Shown: one piece after another, positions 8,901 to 14,724 of the stretch
Layout of the letters: each line of letters opens with the position of its first letter
How positions within the stretch are numbered: position 1 is the first letter of the stretch
Assembly (NCBI GenBank): GCA_041570235.1
Contig: JBFFWN010000055.1
Coordinates: forward strand, 1 to 16,431
Reading direction: 5' to 3'
Length of the DNA: 16,431 nucleotides
From: SZUA-36 sp041570235
GTDB lineage: Bacteria; Pseudomonadota; Gammaproteobacteria; Xanthomonadales; SZUA-36
Translations under genes and position numbers: made by a program
Notes under the pieces: generated by a model
What the model saw: the letters and a program-made list of their open reading frames with translations, nothing else
What the model was told of the DNA's origin: nothing
Database searches by the model: none

Positions 8901-9201
8901 AGCCGATCGAGTAAGAGCCTTCTGAGTCGAAAACAGTTGTCCAGGTGGTGCCACGATTTTCGGTTTTCCAGACACCCCCGCTGCCTACACCCACATACCA
9001 TGTGCTGCGGTCACCCGTGTTGACGGCAATGTCGGCAATACGCCCGGCGGTCATTGCCGGCCCGATGTTGCGCCACTCAAGTCCTTTCAGGCTGGACTCG
9101 TTGAGCCCTGGCTCCGGCGCTTTATTGTCATCTTGGGAAAACGCGTTTATGTGAATTAATAAAGCGAATATTAACAATATATTGCGAGTAAAAATCAACA
9201 T
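5914..9201 (-). CDS. Secreted BNR/sortilin-like beta-propeller protein
   Basis: The 1095-residue product starts with a Sec signal peptide (hydrophobic 7-20, likely cleavage after AFS at 22). Residues about 40-740 are built of Asp-box (BNR) repeats of the S-x-D-G-G-x-T/S-W type, for example at about 83-87, 134-141, 185-192, 243-250, 293-300, 340-345, 523-530, 595-602 and 650-656. This is the signature of tandem beta-propellers as in the VPS10/sortilin, GH74 and YCF48-like families. A charged linker (about 808-845, ERRREREKK and EQAEEE) leads to a beta-sandwich-like segment (about 845-912), then a helical tail. The length is typical of the large WD40/YVTN/BNR-like proteins of environmental bacteria. 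The function of these is not established; glycosidase activity is not shown, and I see no definite catalytic acids. GGAG at 9207-9210 is a good ribosome binding site. It follows the OsmC gene by 17 bases. Confidence 0.88.
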   Translation of the reverse strand: MLIFTRNILLIFALLIHINAFSQDDNKAPEPGLNESSLKGLEWRNIGPAMTAGRIADIAVNTGDRSTWYVGVGSGGVWKTENRGTTWTTVFDSEGSYSIGCITIDPNHPDTVWVGTGENVGGRHVAYGDGVYKSIDGGKSWTNMGLKNSEHIGMITVDPRDSNVVYVAAQGPLWSAGGERGLYKTTDGGKTWKKILSAGQYTGANEVHLDPGNPDIVFASLHQRFRNVAALMNGGPESGIHKSTDGGKTWRELKKGIPEEDKGKIGLSISPVDSSVIYATIELAQRTGGFWRSTDGGENWEKQSDEIYSGTGPHYYQEIFASPHDIDTVYQVAPTLHRTVDGGKTMLPVKNPTVHGDYHALVFNPDDPDYLMVGTDGGVYESFDGTATWKFFANMPITQFYKVTVDYDLPFYNIYGGTQDNNTQGGPSRTDNVHGIRNSDWFVTVFADGHQSAADPTNPDIIYSEWQQGNLVRFDRKTGEIVYIQPQPGENEKSERFNWDAPILISPHDSKRIYHASQRVWRSDNRGDSWTAISGDLSHARDRMKLPMMGRVWSFDSAWDLMAMSQYGTITSLSESPVVEGLLYAGTDDGRIHVSENGGGNWKAIDRLPDVPEDFFVNDIKADLFDADTVYVVVDDHKSGDFSPYILKSSNRGKSWKSISEGLPERHVVWRLVQDHVNKDLLFAATEFGVFFTLGNDKWVKLSGGMPNIAIRDLAIQTRENDLVAASFGRSFFVLDDYSALRGLTAKNLASESMLFPVRDAWWYLPRMPLGEFRTGSKASQGDSYYVADNPPFGAVINYYLPETIMTAKERRREREKKIEKQGGDTPYPGWPALRAEQAEEEPAVLLTIRNDKGEVVRKLEGPAEAGFHRVAWDLRYPESTPWTSKPEDSYIVMSGPLAAPGNYTVSMATRINGELKDTGQQSEILVKMMRQNSLATASPEEVAAFSQRLDDMLRKGKGAEAAIKTLLAELAAVKQTLLRSGTQGDLRAMARTLELELMDLQLALSGDARRDLANAGGPVSISRRLNVAQMGTAFSSYGPAPMHEQSLEIAERSFASVQSALDRIFAVDVPALREALDKAGVPWTPGRGVPGTGN

Positions 9202-9218
9202 GTTCTCTCCAGTTTTTT

Positions 9219-9635
9219 TCAGGGTGTGTCGGCTTCAATGATTTCATAGCTGGTCTTAATATCTGCAAGGGCTGCCATCTGGGCAGATGCCGAGCAGTAC
9301 TTCTCCATGGCAAGATCAATGGCGCGCTGGACGCGGTTTTCCTTGATGTCGATGCCTTTTACAACAAAGTGTAATTCGATATCGGTGAAATATTTGGGCA
9401 TTTCCTCGCGACGTTGGCCGCCTATTTCCACCCAGGCATCGATGACTTTCTGACGGCCCTTTTCCAGGATCATGACAAGGTCGATACACGCGCAACTGCC
9501 AGTGCCCAATAGCAGTAATTCCATGGGTGATAGCGCGGTCTTCTTATCACCATCAATCACCACGCTGTGACCGTTGACGCCTGTGCCGATAAATCTCAAA
9601 CCGCCGGCCCATTTGACCTTGTAATCACGTTCCAT
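9219..9635 (-). CDS. OsmC family protein, YhfA-like
   Basis: A 138-residue cytoplasmic protein of the OsmC/Ohr superfamily, whose characterised members are thiol peroxidases that reduce organic hydroperoxides. The N-terminal strand VKWAGGLRFIG and the motif LSPMELLLLGTGSC point to the YhfA branch. The first reactive cysteine is C48 and the second is C114 in KYCSASA; an additional cysteine, C50, sits two residues after C48. The start is ATG 9635, with GGAG at 9646-9643 seven bases upstream on the minus strand; a TTG six bases further out lies within the spacer and is not preferred. It is the first gene of a two-gene unit with the secreted propeller protein, a pairing with no obvious biochemical logic. 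YhfA-branch function is not well defined, so peroxidase activity is an inference. Confidence 0.9.
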   Translation of the reverse strand: MERDYKVKWAGGLRFIGTGVNGHSVVIDGDKKTALSPMELLLLGTGSCACIDLVMILEKGRQKVIDAWVEIGGQRREEMPKYFTDIELHFVVKGIDIKENRVQRAIDLAMEKYCSASAQMAALADIKTSYEIIEADTP

Positions 9636-9753
9636 CCTCAATCTCCGGTTTTAGTGTTGTTGGTTTAAACTGTTTTGGGCCAATATTTTCTTCGGTGTTT
9701 GCGTGCTGCGGGTAAAGAATCTGCTAACATTTCAATTTAAAGGCCCTGCTGCA

Positions 9754-9801
9754 TGTGATAATAACAATTTCGCAGCCAAAAGATGATGATTAAGTTGGGA
9801 G
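9754..9801 (+). promoter_or_regulatory. Possible extended -10 and ribosome binding site before the NTF2-like gene
   Basis: TGTGATAAT at 9754-9762 reads as an extended -10 (TG, one base, GATAAT) without a good -35. GGGAG at 9797-9801 is a strong ribosome binding site seven bases before GTG 9809 and decides that start. The 173-base divergent gap (9636-9808) must also hold the OsmC promoter, which I could not place. Confidence 0.35.
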
Positions 9802-9808
9802 ACAGATA

Positions 9809-10174
9809 GTGGATGACAGGTCAAAGGTGGAAGCGGCCATTAACAAGTTTTTCGAGGCGCTCAATATTGACGATGCCAGCGATGTGCCGCTTGCCAAAGA
9901 CGTAGAGTATTACGGCATGTTTTCACCCATTCCAAAGTGCGGTGAATCTGATGTACGCGAGTATATAGAACAGATCGCGCCGTTCATGGAAAACGAGACA
10001 TACCGAAAGAGCATCATTGAGGGCGGGTCGGTGGCCGTGATGGGCGAATTTGATTCCGTCAATGGACTTCATAACAAGGGTGCTTACTTTTTTGAAGTCG
10101 AGGATGGCCTGATCCAGGAGATTCGCGCGGTTTTCGATACCCGGCGGATGTTTGAAGGCAAAAAAGCCGTTTGA
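9809..10174 (+). CDS. NTF2-like / SnoaL-like domain protein
   Basis: The 121-residue product has the layout of the NTF2-like (SnoaL/ketosteroid isomerase-type) cone fold: an N-terminal helix (VEAAINKFFEALN, about 7-19), a loop with LAKDVEYYGMFSPI (about 28-41), a helix after GESDVREYIEQIAPF (about 45-59), then antiparallel strands ending in FFEVEDGLIQEIRAVFDTRRM. The C-terminal strand pattern of turn-GLIxEIRxxFD is characteristic of the fold. No signal peptide is present. It starts with GTG supported by GGGAG seven bases upstream. NTF2-like proteins range from isomerases and hydratases to non-enzymatic dimers, so no reaction can be given. The RNase AM gene begins 42 bases downstream and may be cotranscribed. 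Confidence 0.75.
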   Translation: MDDRSKVEAAINKFFEALNIDDASDVPLAKDVEYYGMFSPIPKCGESDVREYIEQIAPFMENETYRKSIIEGGSVAVMGEFDSVNGLHNKGAYFFEVEDGLIQEIRAVFDTRRMFEGKKAV

Positions 10175-10216
10175 TTTACACGTCACAGGTTTTCAACTCA
10201 GGAATCATCCGTACTG

Positions 10217-11035
10217 ATGGTTTTTGATCTGCATACGCATACCTTTTGTTCCGATGGTGTACTGGCGCCTTGTGAACTGATATCGCGCGCCATTGAAAAG
10301 GGCGTTGATACACTTTCGATCACCGACCACGATACCCTTGATGCCTATCGCGATCTGAAATTCCAGCATGACAAAATTAACCTGGTTGCAGGCATAGAAC
10401 TTTCGACCGAATGGCGTAACACCGGTGTTCATGTTCTCGGTCTCAATGTTGACATAAACAGTGAGGCCATGAAGACGGCCGTGCGCCTGCAATCTGAGTC
10501 ACGCGGGCAGCGTGCGCTGCAGATCGCTCAGCGTCTTGAAAAAAAGGGTCTCAAGGGCGTCTTTGAAGGTGCGAGCAAGTTAACCAGCGGGTCATATGTC
10601 GGCCGGCCGCATTTTGCGCGCTTTTTGGTGGAATCCGGCCAGGTGGACTCCATCAGCAAAGCATTCAAGGATTACCTGGGTGACGGCAAGGCCGGGGATG
10701 TCAGGCACCACTGGGCTGGTCTTGGCCAGGTTATTGACTGGATAAGGGACGCCAGGGGAATTGCTGTGCTGGCGCATCCTCTCAAGTACAAGTTCACCCG
10801 GACGCGATTGAAGCTTTTTCTCGATGATTTTATTGCAGCAGGAGGGCAGGGTATGGAAGTGGTATCGGGCCAGCAATCCCCGCAGCAGACCAGCGACATG
10901 GGCCGCCTGTGTGAGCAATATGGCCTGCTGGCCTCCTGCGGTTCCGATTTTCATATGCCCGGTAAACCCTGGGCCGAACTGGGTTTTTTCAGCCATCTGC
11001 CCCATCGTGTAAAACCGGTGTGGGAATCCTTCTGA
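10217..11035 (+). CDS. rnm: RNase AM / 3',5'-nucleoside bisphosphate phosphatase (PHP domain)
   Basis: This 272-residue protein is collinear with E. coli RNase AM (YciV). The metal-binding PHP motifs are all visible: FDLHTHT (H6, H8), SITDHDT (D37, H38), AGIELSTE (E61), H72, VLAHPLK (H187) and CGSDFH (D244, H246). YciV-specific blocks are also seen, such as VLGLNVDI, GRPHFARFLVESG, AGLGQVID and SGQQSPQQT. Known members hydrolyse 3',5'-nucleoside bisphosphates and trim 5' ends of short RNAs, including 5S and 23S rRNA precursors, in the cytoplasm. The start ATG at 10217 gives MVFDLHTHT, so little sequence precedes the first motif; the ribosome binding site is weak (AGGA about 14 bases away). 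It lies downstream of the NTF2-like gene and is not in the trp/yciO neighbourhood seen in enterics. Confidence 0.93.
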   Translation: MVFDLHTHTFCSDGVLAPCELISRAIEKGVDTLSITDHDTLDAYRDLKFQHDKINLVAGIELSTEWRNTGVHVLGLNVDINSEAMKTAVRLQSESRGQRALQIAQRLEKKGLKGVFEGASKLTSGSYVGRPHFARFLVESGQVDSISKAFKDYLGDGKAGDVRHHWAGLGQVIDWIRDARGIAVLAHPLKYKFTRTRLKLFLDDFIAAGGQGMEVVSGQQSPQQTSDMGRLCEQYGLLASCGSDFHMPGKPWAELGFFSHLPHRVKPVWESF

Positions 11036-11154
11036 AGTAAGACACTGCAAGGCCTTGGCGGGCCCGGCGGGTAGCACGTTGAAATCCAGACGAAGTCAAT
11101 GTCGTGCAACCCCGAGATTAACCATTGCCTTGGCACATGGGGCTTAGAGTAAGT

Positions 11155-11183
11155 GCGACAGGAGTGTATGGGAGTGATATGCT
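11155..11183 (+). promoter_or_regulatory. Sigma-70-like promoter with extended -10 for the mini-protein/rluE unit
   Basis: GCGACA (11155-11160, four of six matches to TTGACA) is spaced exactly 17 bases from TATGCT (11178-11183), and TG at 11175-11176 gives an extended -10. Transcription would start near 11190, about 36 bases before the ATG at 11226. The rest of the gap after rnm (11036-11154) shows only a weak imperfect hairpin (GCACG 11074-11078 with CGTGC 11103-11107). Confidence 0.6.
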
Positions 11184-11225
11184 AGAAAGCGGCGATTACC
11201 CCTGCCACTGATTCGGAGAATCATC

Positions 11226-11366
11226 ATGACAATATGCCCAGTTGCGCTTACCGCAGGCTGTAAGAAATGCCCCATATATGCCATTTGCCCGGTCAAAGGT
11301 ATTATTGGTGATTATAAGCCGGACGACAAAAAGGCATCCGGGTCAAAAAAGACCGGGGGTAAATAA
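11226..11366 (+). CDS. Small four-cysteine protein (46 aa), unrecognised
   Basis: An ATG at 11226, with GGAG at 11215-11218 seven bases upstream, opens a 46-codon frame ending in TAA at 11364-11366. The peptide begins MTICPVALTAGCKKC and has cysteines at 4, 12, 15 and 21 (C-x7-C-x2-C-x5-C), three of them followed by proline (C4, C15, C21). It then runs through KGIIGDYKP to a lysine/glycine-rich tail (about 33-46). The cysteine spacing suggests a small metal site, either zinc or an iron-sulfur cluster, with a basic tail that could contact nucleic acid. There is no signal peptide. A good promoter lies just upstream, and rluE starts 12 bases after the stop, so the two probably share a transcript. 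I do not recognise the family with certainty and assign no function. That it is translated is well supported by the ribosome binding site and the patterned cysteines. Confidence 0.75.
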   Translation: MTICPVALTAGCKKCPIYAICPVKGIIGDYKPDDKKASGSKKTGGK

Positions 11367-11378
11367 CGTTCTGATGTT

Positions 11379-11933
11379 ATGAGCCGACTGGTTCTGTTCA
11401 ATAAACCCTTCAGGGTGTTGTCGCAATTCCGCGAGTCGGGCGACAAGGTAACACTCAGCCGGTATTTTGATGACCCCTCATTGCGTATTGCCGGCCGCCT
11501 CGATTATGACTCGGAAGGCTTGCTTCTATTGAGCGACAACGGCCGTTTGGTTCAGCAGATCAGCCATCCCCGTTTCAAGCTGCAGAAAACATATCTCGCA
11601 CAGGTCGAGGGTGAGCCGGACAGGGCTGCGCTGGAACTGCTGCGTTCAGGCATTGAGCTCAAAGACGGGATAACCCTGCCGGCAAAGGTAAAGAAGCTGG
11701 CTCAGCCACCACAATGCTGGCCGCGTGATCCGCCGATTCGCTATCGCGCCGCCATTCCGACGACCTGGCTGGAGCTGACCATTGGTGAGGGGCGAAACCG
11801 CCAGGTGAGACGGATGACCGCAGCGGTGAATTTTCCAACCCTGAGGCTCATCAGAACCCGTGTAGGGGAGTGGTCGTTGGGCGATTTGATGCCTGGCGAG
11901 TCTGTTTCGCTTTCCCTTCAGGGTCTGCTGTAA
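11379..11933 (+). CDS. rluE: 23S rRNA pseudouridine synthase RluE
   Basis: The 184-residue protein is a stand-alone RsuA/RluB/E/F-type pseudouridine synthase with no S4 domain, as in RluE. It opens with VLFNKPF, followed by the catalytic loop GRLDYDSEGLLLLS with Asp42 as the nucleophile, then the KTYLAQVEG strand, and the family's C-terminal block ELTIGEGRNRQVRRMTAAV with FPTLRLIR. RluE isomerises U2457 (E. coli numbering) of 23S rRNA in the peptidyl transferase region. The internal segment QPPQCWPRDPPIRYRAAIPTTW also follows the RluE pattern. The ATG at 11379 has a weak ribosome binding site; translation may depend on coupling to the small protein ending 12 bases upstream. RluE is preferred over RluF because of length and lack of S4. 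Confidence 0.93.
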   Translation: MSRLVLFNKPFRVLSQFRESGDKVTLSRYFDDPSLRIAGRLDYDSEGLLLLSDNGRLVQQISHPRFKLQKTYLAQVEGEPDRAALELLRSGIELKDGITLPAKVKKLAQPPQCWPRDPPIRYRAAIPTTWLELTIGEGRNRQVRRMTAAVNFPTLRLIRTRVGEWSLGDLMPGESVSLSLQGLL

Positions 11934-11941
11934 ATCGAGTA

Positions 11942-11971
11942 CTGCACGATCATTCTGCACGATTATTCGTG
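11942..11971 (+). repeat. Tandem 13-bp repeat and small hairpin between rluE and selO
   Basis: CTGCACGATCATT (11942-11954) is followed directly by CTGCACGATTATT (11955-11967), one mismatch. The second unit forms a 5-bp hairpin with the next bases (CACGA 11958-11962, TCGTG 11967-11971). It fills most of the 39-base convergent gap and may slow transcription from either side. No T tract is present. Confidence 0.4.
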
Positions 11972-11972
11972 A

Positions 11973-13457
11973 TCAGGTGCCACAAAACGTTTCGGTGACC
12001 ATTTCCTCCAGGCGCGGCGGCAAAGCATAACGTGAGTCCCCGGGCTTGAATGTGAAGGGTCGCGACAGCGTATCCACCAATTGATGAAAGGGCTCAAAGT
12101 CCAGGTGTTTTTCAGCGGCTTGAATGGCTTCCTCAACCAGGTGATTGCGCGGTATGAAAACCGGGTTGACGGCATACATTTGAGCCTGGCGTTGCGATGC
12201 CGGTACTGAATCGGTGGCCAAAACTTTTTCCCAGCGTTTGAGCCAGGGCGCAAAGGCAGCCGGTAAATCGAATATCGAGTCCACCGTGCCGGCGGAATCT
12301 GCCGTCATAACCCGGTCGGACAGGTGTCTGAATGTCAGGGTAAAGTCGCTGCGCTCCTCCTGCATCAGGCTGAACAGGTCCTGGATGAGGGCGTCAGAAT
12401 CCGCGCTGTCTTCAGAAATGCCCAGTTTTCTCAATACCTGTTGTTTGAAGGCCTGTTGATATTTGTCGGGAAAGACATCCACTGCCGCCTGTCCGGATGC
12501 CAGCGCTTTTTCCGGATCACTATTCAACAGGGGCAGCAGTGCCTGTGCCAGGGCAGTGAGGTTCCAGTGGGCAATATGGGGTTGGTTGCGATAGGCGTAG
12601 CGGCCGCCATGATCGATTGAGCTGAATACGGTGTTGGCGTTGAATGTATCCATAAAGGCGCAAGGCCCATAGTCGATGGTCTCGCCCGACAGCAGCATGT
12701 TGTCGGTGTTCATCACGCCATGTATGAATCCCAGCGACTGCCACCGGGCGACGAGCTTCGCGGTTCGATCAATGATGTTGTCAAGCAATGCGCGCGCGCG
12801 ATCTTTTTCATCGGCAATTGCCGGGTAGTGGCGCTGGATCACATGGTCCACCAGCAGTTCAATGGCCTCGAGATCCTGCCGGGATGCGAAGTACTGGACG
12901 GTACCAATGCGAATATGGCTTTGTGCAACACGGGCCAGCACCGCCCCGGGAAGGCTGCGTTCCCGGAATACTTTTTCACCGCTCAAAACGGCGCCCAGTG
13001 CACGGCTGGTGGGCACGCCAAGTACCGTCATGGCCTCGCTGACGATGTATTCGCGCAATACCGGTCCCAGCGGCGCGCGGCCATCCCCGCCGCGTGAATA
13101 CGGCGTACGGCCCGATCCTTTCAACTGGATATCAAATCGCTGTCCGTTTGTATCAAGCACTTCGCCGATCAATATGGCGCGGCCATCGCCCAACTGCGGG
13201 TTCCAGCCCCCAAACTGGTGTCCTGCATACACCGTGGCGATGGGCTCGCTGTTATCCGGAATAAAGTTCCCGGCGAGAAATTCGACGCCCTGCTGCGATT
13301 CCAGCCATGACACATCGAAGCCCAGCTGCCTGGCCAGATCATGATTGACACGTATCAGGACCGGGTCGCTGACCGGTATGGGCGACAGGCGGCTGAAAAA
13401 CTTTTCCGGAAGTCGTGAATAACTGTTATCGAAGTGTGGCCAGTTTTTTTGGGTCAT
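11973..13457 (-). CDS. selO: Protein adenylyltransferase SelO
   Basis: This 494-residue pseudokinase is a full-length SelO/YdiU. Family blocks are unmistakable: AGHQFGGWNPQLGDGRA (about 78-94), QLKGSGRTPYSRGGDGRAPL (111-130), VLARVAQSHIRIGT (173-186), FIHGVMNTDN (244-253) and IDYGPCAFMD (261-270). K113, R176, D252, N253 and D262 fall at the same numbers as the reported nucleotide- and metal-binding residues of Pseudomonas SelO. SelO transfers AMP from ATP to Ser, Thr or Tyr of target proteins and has been linked to S-glutathionylation and oxidative stress. The C-terminus ends FCGT, so a cysteine stands near where eukaryotic SelO carries selenocysteine; there is no in-frame UGA before the end. 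The ATG at 13457 lacks a clear ribosome binding site. It converges on rluE and diverges from the RNA methyltransferase gene. Confidence 0.96.
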   Translation of the reverse strand: MTQKNWPHFDNSYSRLPEKFFSRLSPIPVSDPVLIRVNHDLARQLGFDVSWLESQQGVEFLAGNFIPDNSEPIATVYAGHQFGGWNPQLGDGRAILIGEVLDTNGQRFDIQLKGSGRTPYSRGGDGRAPLGPVLREYIVSEAMTVLGVPTSRALGAVLSGEKVFRERSLPGAVLARVAQSHIRIGTVQYFASRQDLEAIELLVDHVIQRHYPAIADEKDRARALLDNIIDRTAKLVARWQSLGFIHGVMNTDNMLLSGETIDYGPCAFMDTFNANTVFSSIDHGGRYAYRNQPHIAHWNLTALAQALLPLLNSDPEKALASGQAAVDVFPDKYQQAFKQQVLRKLGISEDSADSDALIQDLFSLMQEERSDFTLTFRHLSDRVMTADSAGTVDSIFDLPAAFAPWLKRWEKVLATDSVPASQRQAQMYAVNPVFIPRNHLVEEAIQAAEKHLDFEPFHQLVDTLSRPFTFKPGDSRYALPPRLEEMVTETFCGT

Positions 13458-13490
13458 TGAATGTGTGGGGTTTTGTCTGCTTGATCAAGG

Positions 13491-13506
13491 ACTGTAACCA
13501 TACAGT
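13491..13506. promoter_or_regulatory. Inverted repeat in the selO/methyltransferase divergent gap
   Basis: ACTGTA (13491-13496) and TACAGT (13501-13506) form a perfect 6-bp inverted repeat around ACCA. It ends four bases before the -35 of the methyltransferase promoter and lies about 34 bases upstream of selO, so it could be an operator for either gene. The half-site resembles LexA boxes, but the spacing is two bases short. Confidence 0.4.
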
Positions 13507-13509
13507 AAT

Positions 13510-13538
13510 TTGCCTAAACCTGACCACAACCATAGAAT
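13510..13538 (+). promoter_or_regulatory. Sigma-70-like promoter of the RNA methyltransferase gene
   Basis: TTGCCT (13510-13515) and TAGAAT (13533-13538) are separated by exactly 17 bases, with a predicted start near 13545 and a leader of about 40 bases. The TTG at 13510, the first possible start of the open frame, lies inside the -35, which supports ATG 13585 as the real start. Confidence 0.6.
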
Positions 13539-13584
13539 CCATCTATTCTTTATTCAGAGCCAGAAACTGGCCGGGAAATCAGGC

Positions 13585-14721
13585 ATGAGGCGTCGACACA
13601 AGAGACCGGCTGGCAAACCGCAAACCATCGATTTTGAGATTGATCACATCGACCCGATGGGGCAGGGCGTATCGAAACTGGATGGAAACATTACTTTTAT
13701 CAAGGGCGTGTTGCCGGGAGAAACCGGTCAGGCCGAGGTTTACAAACGTGCGAAAGGTGTGCGCTTTGCCAGCCTCAAGCATCTGGATGCCACGGCCACC
13801 AACCGCATTGAAGCGGTCTGTCCGCATTTTGAGAGGTGTCCGGGCTGCCAGTATTTGCATACCGATTACGACAGTGAACTGATGTACAAGCGCGAGGCGC
13901 TCGGCAGGCACCTGGCCGGCCTGGGTATAGATACTGATGATATCGAGGTGGTCAGGGCGCCGCGGCGGCTTTCCTATCGTAACCGGGTGCAATTACATTA
14001 CCGGCACAAATATATCGGCATGCTCGACAGCATTAATAACGAGGTCCTTGAAATACCTGGTTGCAGGATACTTCGCGAGGAACTGAAAGCGGCTTTTGAT
14101 GAACTGCAAACAGGAAAGTGGACCGGCTCTCATTCAGGTCATGGCCATTGCGAACTGTATTACAGGTCTGGCCAGGTGAGTGTCGAATGGGACCGGGATT
14201 ATGCCCATGGCGGCTTTTCCCAGGTTTATGAAGAAATGAACCAGGTATTAAAACAGCGGGTGCAGGATCAGCTTCGAAAACTCGGCACTCAGCGGTTGCT
14301 GGATCTTTTTTCAGGCAGTGGCAACCTGTCAGAGGGTTTTGCCGCTGCTGGAGGGGAAAGGGTTTTGATAGACAGCTATGCCGGCGGGCAAAGCGGCAAC
14401 CTGCCGCAAGGTTTCGAGCAGATGGATTTGTATGACGAAAGATCCCTCGCCAACTTTGTCAGAAAATCCAATAGCGGTAACTTCGATGCCGTGCTGCTTG
14501 ATCCGCCAAGGCGCGGCTTTCCGGCACTGGATCTGTGGGTCAAAAAAATCAAACCCCGTCACCTGCTTTATGTCAGCTGCAACCCGGCCAGCCTGGCACG
14601 TGACCTGGGCAATCTGAAAGGGCGCTTCCGGATCAAAACCGTGCAATTACTGGATTTGTTCCCGGCAACCTCGCATTTTGAAACCCTTTTGGTCCTTGAG
14701 TTTATCAAGCCTGCCCGCTGA
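13585..14721 (+). CDS. TrmA/RlmD-family RNA (uracil-5-)-methyltransferase
   Basis: From ATG 13585 the protein has 378 residues. An N-terminal TRAM domain (about 14-68, FEIDHIDPMGQGVSK to SLKHLDA) binds RNA. C79, C85, C88 and C160 (CPHFERCPGC, then PGC) are the four ligands of a 4Fe-4S cluster, as in RlmD. The Rossmann methyltransferase domain follows, with FSQVYEEMNQ (211-220), SAM loop LDLFSGSGNLSEGF (239-252), DPPRRG (306-311), and catalytic C332 in SCNP, which forms the covalent adduct with uracil C6. E366 near the end is the likely proton-abstracting residue. It should make m5U in rRNA or tRNA with S-adenosylmethionine. TRAM plus cluster favours RlmD (U1939 of 23S rRNA) over TrmA, but at about 50 residues shorter than E. 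coli RlmD the exact target is uncertain. GGGA eight bases upstream is a modest ribosome binding site. Confidence 0.9.
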   Translation: MRRRHKRPAGKPQTIDFEIDHIDPMGQGVSKLDGNITFIKGVLPGETGQAEVYKRAKGVRFASLKHLDATATNRIEAVCPHFERCPGCQYLHTDYDSELMYKREALGRHLAGLGIDTDDIEVVRAPRRLSYRNRVQLHYRHKYIGMLDSINNEVLEIPGCRILREELKAAFDELQTGKWTGSHSGHGHCELYYRSGQVSVEWDRDYAHGGFSQVYEEMNQVLKQRVQDQLRKLGTQRLLDLFSGSGNLSEGFAAAGGERVLIDSYAGGQSGNLPQGFEQMDLYDERSLANFVRKSNSGNFDAVLLDPPRRGFPALDLWVKKIKPRHLLYVSCNPASLARDLGNLKGRFRIKTVQLLDLFPATSHFETLLVLEFIKPAR

Positions 14722-14724
14722 GGT

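Noticed and set aside
11074..11107. Terminator after rnm
   Set aside because: The GCACG/CGTGC pairing has a bulge and a long loop and no T tract follows.
11942..11967. CRISPR-like or mobile-element direct repeat
   Set aside because: Only two abutting 13-base units with no spacers; no transposase or cas gene is present in the window.
13485..13510. LexA (SOS) box
   Set aside because: CTGT and ACAG are separated by six bases, not the eight of the enterobacterial consensus, and neither flanking gene is a usual SOS gene.
13510..13584. TTG start adding 25 residues to the TrmA-family enzyme
   Set aside because: The TTG lies in a good -35 element, has no ribosome binding site, and the added residues do not resemble the family N-terminus.
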